Below are positions 1 to 7,016 of a DNA stretch of 7,016 bases, one piece after another. Origin of the DNA: Acidithiobacillus montserratensis (lineage in GTDB: Bacteria; Pseudomonadota; Gammaproteobacteria; Acidithiobacillales; Acidithiobacillaceae); NCBI RefSeq assembly GCF_018853465.1, contig NZ_JABBOU010000084.1:1-7016 (forward strand), read 5' to 3'. Position numbers and translations under genes: made by a program. Every line of letters begins with the position of its first letter. Position 1 is the first letter of the stretch. The notes beneath the pieces are model-generated. The model saw nothing but the letters and a program-made list of their open reading frames with translations. It ran no database searches and was not told where the DNA came from.

Positions 1-794
1 GGGTTGCCGTCGCGATCGCCGCCGATCCAGGAGCCGAAGCGGATAAAGGCGGGGATGTCGATGTCATCATTGGCAAACACCCGCCGCGCCGCGCGCCGCG
101 CAGCCCGATAAGTCATGGGCACTGCCTTGAACAGGCTGTCTCTAAAGAAAAACAGGCCGTTTTCCACCTCATCCTGGACTTGCGGTTTGTTGGTGCGGAC
201 TTCTTCGGTTTCCCAGAGAATCTGGATTTGTGCCCGCAAATTATCGGTGACTTCCTTTTCTTCTTCGTCACTGAGTGTTGGGTCATCGAGTTTTTTGCTG
301 ACCACGAAAATCCGGCGCAGCCCATGCAGGACTGTACGCCTTTTGGATTCCGTGGGATGCGCCGTGAACACGGGCAGATAGCGGGTTTGATCAAGCAGAT
401 ACTGAATCTGGCCGGAGGTGATGCCCTGTTGCTGGAGAGCCCGGAAAGTCTCTTCAAAAGAGCCGGTCCAGAGACCGTCACCTTTTTGCAGCAGGCGACG
501 GCGTTGAAGATGTTGCGATTCTTCTTCGGCAATATTGACCAGACTGAAATAGGTATTGAAGGCGCGGATAACCAGTACCAGATCGTCCTGGGGAAGCGCA
601 TCAATAAAGCGGGCCAGACGCTCCCGCAAGCGCGCATCCTCCTTTTTATGGAGACGGATATAACCCTGGCGGAGCTGTTCGACGGCGTTGAATACCCGCG
701 TACCGGCCTGTTCACGCAACACTTCACCGAGCAGGTTGCCCAGCAGCTTCACGCGGCTACGGAGTGCCTTATCGTTGATGGCCGTTTTTTCCAC
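1..794 (-). CDS. ppc: Phosphoenolpyruvate carboxylase, N-terminal part (cut by left window edge)
   Basis: This cytoplasmic enzyme adds bicarbonate to phosphoenolpyruvate to make oxaloacetate and phosphate, refilling the TCA cycle. I translated the reverse strand from a GTG at 794 and obtained 264 uninterrupted codons running off base 1. Two PEP carboxylase signatures are present. FTAHPTESKRRT lies near residues 143-154 and contains the catalytic His at about 146. GSWIGGDRDGN lies at 254-264 and ends at the window edge. The family is usually 880-950 residues, so roughly 70% of the protein, including the C-terminal catalytic arginines, lies outside. The GTG start is chosen because AAGGAGA sits 7 bases upstream and no in-frame ATG is near. 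The N-terminus (EKTAINDKALRSRVKLLGNL) resembles the usual PEPC start. The gene is transcribed away from hfq and is not part of that operon. Identity is secure from the motifs; regulation cannot be judged because the effector-binding C-terminus is missing. Confidence 0.95.
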   Translation of the reverse strand, partial: MEKTAINDKALRSRVKLLGNLLGEVLREQAGTRVFNAVEQLRQGYIRLHKKEDARLRERLARFIDALPQDDLVLVIRAFNTYFSLVNIAEEESQHLQRRRLLQKGDGLWTGSFEETFRALQQQGITSGQIQYLLDQTRYLPVFTAHPTESKRRTVLHGLRRIFVVSKKLDDPTLSDEEEKEVTDNLRAQIQILWETEEVRTNKPQVQDEVENGLFFFRDSLFKAVPMTYRAARRAARRVFANDDIDIPAFIRFGSWIGGDRDGN

Positions 795-801
795 TGGTCC
801 G

Positions 802-808
802 TCTCCTT
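802..808 (-). promoter_or_regulatory. ppc ribosome binding site
   Basis: AAGGAGA on the - strand, 7 bases before the GTG at 794. It is a near-perfect Shine-Dalgarno sequence and it decides the non-ATG start of ppc. Confidence 0.8.
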
Positions 809-863
809 GAATTTTATGACCGTCCTGCTGTCGAAGACCACCGGGACGACAGTCGGAAGTTTA

Positions 864-889
864 GGGTGCTTCGTATATCTTGGGTGCTT
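864..889. repeat. Short direct repeat GGGTGCTT x2 near ppc promoter zone
   Basis: GGGTGCTT occurs at 864-871 and again at 882-889, 18 bases start to start. On the - strand the copies read AAGCACCC and flank a -10-like TATACG (877-872) upstream of ppc. The spacing is a little under two helical turns, which would suit a tandem regulator site, but two 8-base copies could also be chance. Confidence 0.35.
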
Positions 890-1007
890 TTGGTTTCTAA
901 GCTAATGGCAAGCGGGCTGCAGGTCAATCATGTGCTGCTAAAACGTCCCGGTAGAAGATGATGCATCGTCAAGAACGCCCGGGCTGATTGAAGAGATATT
1001 CGTAACG

Positions 1008-1036
1008 CTGACAAGCATGGCTTTCCCGGCTATTTT
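1008..1036 (+). promoter_or_regulatory. Candidate sigma-70-type promoter for the hfq operon
   Basis: CTGACA (1008-1013, five of six matches to the -35 consensus) is followed after 17 bases by TATTTT (1031-1036, four of six to the -10 consensus). Transcription would start near 1043 and leave a leader of about 80 bases before the hfq ATG. A second -10-like box, TCTAAT at 1044-1049, has no good -35 partner. This is inferred from motif matching only. Confidence 0.4.
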
Positions 1037-1058
1037 GAGTTAGTCTAATTTGTACGCA

Positions 1059-1085
1059 GTGGAAACCGCTTGCGCGGTTCTTCAC
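1059..1085 (+). promoter_or_regulatory. Predicted hairpin in the hfq mRNA leader
   Basis: The left arm GTGGA plus AACCGC (1059-1069), a TTGC loop (1070-1073), and the right arm GCGGTT, a bulged C (1080), then TTCAC (to 1085) can form an 11-pair stem with one G-U pair and one bulge. It is not followed by a T tract, so it does not look like an intrinsic terminator. It lies inside the leader predicted from the upstream promoter and 28 bases before the Shine-Dalgarno sequence. E. coli Hfq is known to repress its own translation by binding its 5' leader; whether this stem serves a similar purpose here is inference. Confidence 0.45.
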
Positions 1086-1125
1086 TACCCTAGAAGCGCC
1101 ATGAAGCATAGTCAAGGAGATAAAA

Positions 1126-1398
1126 ATGGCCGGTCAACAAAAAGGGCAGATTCTTCAGGATCCTTTTCTCAATTTGCTGCGCAAGGAACACGTTCCTGTT
1201 GCCATTTATCTGGTCAACGGGATCAAGCTGCAGGGATTCGTTGAATCCTTTGATCAGTTTGTGGTCTTGCTGCGCAATAATGTCAGCCAGATGATTTACA
1301 AGCATGCCATTTCTACCGTGGTTCCCGGTCGCGATGTGCGTTTGCCTCTGCCCGAAGGGGAAGGCGAAGCAGTCAGCGTGAGCGAAGAAGAGGCCTGA
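1126..1398 (+). CDS. hfq: RNA chaperone Hfq
   Basis: Hfq is a ring-shaped homohexamer that binds small RNAs and mRNAs, promotes their pairing and affects mRNA stability. The 90-residue protein shows the complete Sm fold. The Sm1 region [21 protein letters not shown] spans about 25-45 and the Sm2 signature [10 protein letters not shown] spans 58-67. Proximal-face RNA-binding residues are kept (Q11 in LQDP, F42, K59, H60), as are distal-face residues Y28, I33 and K34. The rim patch reads RKEH (19-22) where E. coli has RRER. The C-terminal tail after about residue 70 is short and strongly acidic ([14 protein letters not shown]); E. coli Hfq is 102 residues with a longer tail. The ATG is preceded by AAGGAGA (1114-1120) at normal spacing. 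It is the first gene of the operon, with hflX 23 bases downstream as in many proteobacteria. The identification is certain from sequence similarity to known Hfq. Confidence 0.98.
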   Translation: MAGQQKGQILQDPFLNLLRKEHVPVAIYLVNGIKLQGFVESFDQFVVLLRNNVSQMIYKHAISTVVPGRDVRLPLPEGEGEAVSVSEEEA

Positions 1399-1421
1399 TT
1401 CTGACCCAGAATGCCGTTGTA

Positions 1422-2747
1422 GTGGATGTGCCCCGTGAGCGGGTTCTGCTGATTCATGTGACATTACATGGCGAAGTGGATCTCGATGACGGGGCCGAAT
1501 TTTTTCATCTGGCCAGCGACAGTGATGCGGATGTGCTGGAACTCCTTTCCGTGGCGCGCAGCCGCCCCGATCCCGCAACCTTCATCGGCAGTGGCAAGGT
1601 GCAGGAACTGGCCGAAAAGGTACGGGAAACAGCGGCGGACCTGGTGCTCTTTGATCGGACTCTAAGCCCGATTCAGGAGCGTAACCTGGAACGGGCTCTG
1701 CAGTGCCGGGTTATTGATCGGGTAGGACTGATTCTTGATATTTTCGCCCGTCGTGCCCGTACCCATGAGGGGCAATTGCAGGTGGAGCTCGCCCAACTGA
1801 CCCGCTTGCGCACCCGACTGATCCGGGGCTGGACCCATCTGGAACGGCAGCGTGGGGGTATTGGCTTGCGGGGTCCGGGTGAAACCCAGCTGGAAACCGA
1901 CCGACGCCTCATTGGCGACCGGATTCAGTCTCTGCGCCACAAGTTGCAAAAGGTGGCCGCGCACCGAAGGACTCAGCGCCGCGCTCGGCAGCGCGCGCCA
2001 TTACCCACAGTGGCTTTGGTTGGTTATACCAATGCGGGAAAATCCACGCTTTTCAATGCGCTGACCCAACGCAGCAATTATGCGGCGGATCGCCTGTTCG
2101 CTACCCTTGACCCTGCTATTGGCCGTCTGCAGGTTGCCGGACAGGATGCCGTATTGCTGGCCGATACGGTGGGTTTCATGCGGGACTTGCCCACAGATCT
2201 GATTGCAGCATTTCGGGCGACCCTGGAAGAAGTCAATCAGGCGCAATTGCTTTTACATGTGGTGGATGGCAGTGCTCCCGACCGGGATGCGCAAATGGCT
2301 GCGGTGGAATCCGTACTTCGGGAAATTGGTGCCGATACTTTGCCAGTACTGCTGGTCTACAACAAGGCGGACCAGACGGGGGAATCCAGCGGCTGTGTTT
2401 ATGATGCTTCCGGTATCTTGCAGGCGGTGAATATCAGTGCCAGGAGCGGAGCGGGCCTGGAGGCTTTGCTTCAGGCCATTCTGGAAAGAGTGGGCCGGCC
2501 GATACTGCGGGTGGAATTAACCCTGAATCCTGAAGAAGGTGCCTGGCGGGCCTCCCTGCATCGTGTGGCTACAGTACTTGCAGAGGATTTTGACGAAGAA
2601 GGAAAAATCCGCATGGTGTTTGACATTGACGATCTGGCCTGGCGGCGCCTGCGCGCACAAATGCATGCGCATGGTTGTCAGGCGCCAGAGCCCACCTCTA
2701 CAATACCCGAATTGATCAAGGAAGGAGATTGGTATGCCGTGGAGTGA
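1422..2747 (+). CDS. hflX: GTPase HflX (ribosome-associated)
   Basis: HflX is a translational GTPase that binds the 50S subunit and splits stalled or stress-damaged 70S ribosomes. The 441-residue frame has the family's N-terminal domain (about 5-180), including FIGSGKVQEL (54-63), the glycine-rich GLRGPGETQLETD (148-160) and a basic helix (160-192). The GTPase domain follows: G1 GYTNAGKST (201-209), G2 Thr 228 in FATLDP, G3 DTVG (248-251), G4 NKAD (314-317) and G5 SAR (339-341). A C-terminal domain occupies about 360-441. All GTP-binding residues are intact; E. coli HflX is 426 residues. The start is uncertain. GTG at 1422 lacks a clear Shine-Dalgarno sequence, the next GTG is at 1428, and the frame is open upstream into hfq with ATT (1398) and CTG (1395, 1401) as rare alternatives. 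Translation is probably coupled to hfq. The 3' end overlaps hflK by 14 bases. Confidence 0.96.
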   Translation: MDVPRERVLLIHVTLHGEVDLDDGAEFFHLASDSDADVLELLSVARSRPDPATFIGSGKVQELAEKVRETAADLVLFDRTLSPIQERNLERALQCRVIDRVGLILDIFARRARTHEGQLQVELAQLTRLRTRLIRGWTHLERQRGGIGLRGPGETQLETDRRLIGDRIQSLRHKLQKVAAHRRTQRRARQRAPLPTVALVGYTNAGKSTLFNALTQRSNYAADRLFATLDPAIGRLQVAGQDAVLLADTVGFMRDLPTDLIAAFRATLEEVNQAQLLLHVVDGSAPDRDAQMAAVESVLREIGADTLPVLLVYNKADQTGESSGCVYDASGILQAVNISARSGAGLEALLQAILERVGRPILRVELTLNPEEGAWRASLHRVATVLAEDFDEEGKIRMVFDIDDLAWRRLRAQMHAHGCQAPEPTSTIPELIKEGDWYAVE

Positions 2748-3930
2748 TCCGGGCGGAAACGGAAACAACAACAATAACCCCTGGGGACGGCGTCCCAATA
2801 CTCAGAAGCCAGCTTTTGACATTCAGAAAATCACCCAGGAATTAAAAAAACTGGGTGGTCTGTTGGGTTCGGGAAAGGGTCGCGGCTCCGGCGGGCCAAA
2901 GTTTGATCCACGCTGGTTGCATCGCCTGCCGGTTATCCTTATCGGCCTGCTGGTTTTATTCTGGCTGGGATCAGGTATCTATGTGGTCGGCCCTAATGAA
3001 GAGGGAGTAGTTCTGCGATTTGGCCGGGAAGTTGGTATCACCCAGCCGGGCATCCATTATCATTGGCCTTTTCCATTTGAAAGCGTGACATTATCCAGAA
3101 CTGCCGAAAATCAGCGACTGGTTCTGGGCTATAGTGGTGCGGTGGATACCCTCAATCCGGGCATGATGCTGACGGCCAATGGGGACGTGGTCGATGTGCA
3201 TTTTGCCGTCGACTACCGGATCACCAGCGCCAGTCACTATCTGTTTTCCACCAGCAATCCCGAGCAGCTGATTCGTTACAGTGCCTTGTCGGCCATGCGT
3301 GATCTGGTGGGCAAGAGCCAACTGCAGGATTTGCTGCACAGTAATCAGAGCAGCATGGCTCAGCAAATTCAGAAAAATACCCAGAATCTGCTCAGCAGCT
3401 TGCATGCCGGAGTAACCATTCGTTCCGTCCAGATACTTAGTATTCAGCTTCCCAAAACCGTACAGTCGGCCAATACCGAGGTAATGACAGCCAGGGAAGA
3501 TATGGTCCGCGCCCGGCGTGAGGCGGAAGCCTATGCCAGCAGTATTATCCCCAAAGCCAAGGGAGAGGCGGCGACCATGCTGACGGCCGCACAAGCCTAC
3601 CAGCTTCAGGTGGTGGATCATGCCAAGGGTGATGCGGCGCGCTTTACCGACCTGCTCCAGGCCTATCAGCAAAACCCCCGGGTAGTGAGTGAGCGCATGT
3701 ATCTGCATACCATGCAGGACATTCTCGGCAAGACCCCGAAAGTGATTATGGATAGTCATGGAAAAGCCGTGATTGATTTACACATGCCTGATCAACCGGT
3801 CGTGCAGCCCAGTGCGGCTACCCATTCTGCCGAAGCAGCCAGTGCTGCCACCCGGAGTACCGCTCCCGTGGCTACGACGAACAGTGCAGTCAGTCAGCCG
3901 GTATTGCCCGTTTCAGGAGCACAGTCATGA
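2734..3930 (+). CDS. hflK: FtsH modulator subunit HflK (SPFH/prohibitin family)
   Basis: HflK pairs with HflC in the inner membrane, forming a large cage facing the periplasm that surrounds the AAA protease FtsH and limits its access to membrane substrates. The 398 residues contain a Gly/Asn-rich cytoplasmic N-terminus (MPWSDPGGNGNNNNNPWG, 1-18), a Gly-rich linker, and one membrane segment (about 65-85). The SPFH/Band 7 domain follows (about 83-250: VGPNEEGVVLRFGR, PGIHYHWPFPFE). After it comes a charged, Ala-rich coiled coil (about 250-310) with the typical TAREDMVRARREAEAY start, then a low-complexity tail rich in Ala, Ser, Thr, Pro and Val (about 350-398). E. coli HflK is 419 residues. The ATG follows GAAGGAGA (2721-2728) by 5 bases, inside the end of hflX. 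The stop overlaps the hflC start by 4 bases (ATGA), consistent with coupled, equimolar synthesis. Confidence 0.96.
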   Translation: MPWSDPGGNGNNNNNPWGRRPNTQKPAFDIQKITQELKKLGGLLGSGKGRGSGGPKFDPRWLHRLPVILIGLLVLFWLGSGIYVVGPNEEGVVLRFGREVGITQPGIHYHWPFPFESVTLSRTAENQRLVLGYSGAVDTLNPGMMLTANGDVVDVHFAVDYRITSASHYLFSTSNPEQLIRYSALSAMRDLVGKSQLQDLLHSNQSSMAQQIQKNTQNLLSSLHAGVTIRSVQILSIQLPKTVQSANTEVMTAREDMVRARREAEAYASSIIPKAKGEAATMLTAAQAYQLQVVDHAKGDAARFTDLLQAYQQNPRVVSERMYLHTMQDILGKTPKVIMDSHGKAVIDLHMPDQPVVQPSAATHSAEAASAATRSTAPVATTNSAVSQPVLPVSGAQS

Positions 3931-4798
3931 AGAACTGGATATGGGGCGTAGTCATTGTTTTTCTGGGGGTGCTACTGCTGCTTTCGGCCAGTTTTTATAC
4001 TGTCGATCAATCCCAGAATGCCTTATTGATGCAGTTTGGCAAGGTGCTGCGGGTCGAAAAGTCGCCGGGCCTTTATATGAAATGGCCGCTGCTCCAGCAT
4101 GTGCAGTATGTAGACAAACGTCTGCAAAGCTACAGTCCGCAACCGGTCAGCTTTTTGACTGCAGACAAGAAACCGGTATTACTGGATTTTTTCGCGGAGT
4201 GGCGGGTGACTGATCCGGGTTTATATGCGGCGCGTCTGCATGACCAGGCTGATGCCCAGGCTCAGATTGGTGATGCTCTCCGTACTGCCCTGAGCAGCCA
4301 GGTGGGGACCATGTCCATGGCGTCGCTGATTGCGGTCAGCCAACAGGCGCTGGCGGCACCGGTTTTGTCCCAGGTCAACCAGCAGCTTCAGAATCTCGGC
4401 ATTCATGTGCTGGACTTGCGTATTTTGCAGGTGGGTTTGTCTCCTGAGGTACTGCAGGCCACTTATAAACGCATGGAGGCCGAGCAAATCCAGCAAGCCA
4501 ATACGTATCGCGCTGAAGGTAAAAGCGCTGCGGACGAAATTCGCGCCAATGCCGAAAAGGAAAAAACCACCATTCTGGCGGATGCCTATCGGCAACAGGA
4601 AGAAATCAAAGGGCAGGGTGATGCTGAAGCTGCTTCCATCTATGGGGCGGCCTATGGTAAGGATCCCCAATTTTTTGCTTTTTACCGGAGCCTGGAGGCC
4701 TATCGCCATGCCCTCAGTAACAAAACCGTGCTGGTACTCAATCCTGACTCACCCTTTTTCAAATATTTTCGGCATTCCTTGAGCGAGGCGGGAAAATA

Positions 4799-4799
<1 letters not shown>
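3927..4799 (+). CDS. hflC: FtsH modulator subunit HflC (SPFH/prohibitin family)
   Basis: HflC is the partner of HflK in the FtsH-regulating membrane complex. The 290-residue protein starts with a single membrane anchor (about 5-23, WIWGVVIVFLGVLLLLSA). An SPFH domain follows (about 24-180) with the typical VDQSQNALLMQFGKV and PGLYMKWPLLQHV segments. A coiled coil (about 180-235) contains RMEAEQIQQANTYRAEG and GDAEAASIY. The end (about 240-280: DPQFFAFYRSLEAYRHAL, then LNPDSPFFKYF) is characteristic of HflC. It is shorter than E. coli HflC (334 residues); the post-transmembrane part is compact but no conserved block is evidently lost. AGGAG at 3915-3919 precedes the ATG by 7 bases. The start overlaps hflK (ATGA) and the stop overlaps hisZ by one base (TAATG). 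The product could only be confused with other prohibitin-family proteins, and pairing with hflK settles it. Confidence 0.96.

Positions 4800-7016
<2,217 letters not shown>

Larger units (their letters stand above)
795..1125. other. Divergent ppc-hfq intergenic regulatory region
   Basis: These 331 bases separate two genes transcribed in opposite directions, so both promoters should lie here. I see no credible gene. The longest candidate reading frames lack a ribosome binding site or overlap hfq in another frame. The region contains the ppc Shine-Dalgarno sequence, a candidate hfq promoter (1008-1036) and a hairpin in the hfq leader (1059-1085). It also has a near-palindrome (957-970) nested inside CCCGG/CCGGG arms, a 9-base inverted repeat (840-848 and 944-952), and an 8-base direct repeat GGGTGCTT (864-871 and 882-889). 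For ppc only weak promoter matches are visible on the - strand: TTGACC at 927-922 with TAGCTT 17 bases on (904-899), or a TATACG -10-like box at 877-872. No rho-independent terminator is present, as expected between divergent genes. Confidence 0.75.

Noticed and set aside
113..727. 204-codon - strand open frame overlapping ppc
   Set aside because: It is an out-of-frame shadow of ppc on the same strand; the true frame carries the FTAHPTESKRRT and GSWIGGDRDGN motifs.
828..852. CTGTCG/CGACAG inverted repeat with a 13-base loop upstream of ppc
   Set aside because: The 6-base arms with a long loop are weak and no T tract or other signal accompanies them.
180..905. 241-codon + strand open frame opposite ppc
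   Set aside because: It lies antisense to the clear PEP carboxylase frame, shows no recognisable motif, has no ribosome binding site and arises from high-GC codon structure.
958..987. Tiny frame ATG ATG ... TGA (MMHRQERPG) upstream of hfq
   Set aside because: No Shine-Dalgarno sequence and it lies upstream of the predicted promoter, so it would not be a leader peptide of the hfq mRNA.
3091..3759. 222-codon - strand open frame antisense to hflK
   Set aside because: It is opposite a well-supported conserved gene and its translation has no domain or membrane pattern that I recognise.

Overview
The window is a dense stretch of bacterial core genome. The gene order hfq-hflX-hflK-hflC-hisZ-purA, all on the + strand, is the arrangement known from many beta- and some gamma-type proteobacteria. 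The first gene, ppc, runs divergently on the - strand. Protein sequences, GTG starts and moderately high GC fit a proteobacterium. An Acidithiobacillus-like chemolithoautotroph is my best guess, based on resemblance only and not on any search.

Layout: bases 1-794 hold the N-terminal 264 codons of phosphoenolpyruvate carboxylase (- strand, cut by the window edge). Bases 795-1125 are a 331-base divergent regulatory region. It contains a candidate sigma-70-type hfq promoter, a strong predicted hairpin in the hfq leader, and several small inverted or direct repeats. From 1126 to the right edge the six + strand genes are tightly packed. The gap is 23 bases between hfq and hflX, then there are overlaps of 14, 4 and 1 bases (hflX/hflK, hflK/hflC, hflC/hisZ), then a 32-base gap before purA, which is cut at the right edge after 327 codons. 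No internal terminator is visible, so this is very probably one operon.

How the genes fit together: Hfq (sRNA chaperone), HflX (ribosome-associated GTPase) and HflK/HflC (membrane SPFH complex that restrains the FtsH protease) form the classical 'hfl' RNA- and protein-quality-control group. HisZ and PurA start two linked biosynthetic routes. HisZ is the regulatory subunit of ATP phosphoribosyltransferase, which consumes ATP and PRPP and releases AICAR as a by-product of the pathway. PurA commits IMP to AMP synthesis. The presence of HisZ predicts a short-form HisG elsewhere in the genome. PEP carboxylase supplies oxaloacetate and is transcribed separately.

I found no mobile element, CRISPR array, tRNA, rRNA or phage gene, and no sign of a new multi-gene system. 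The observations worth checking are small: leader and intergenic structures, an uncertain hflX start, and lineage-specific features of the Hfq rim and tail and of the HflK and HflC ends.
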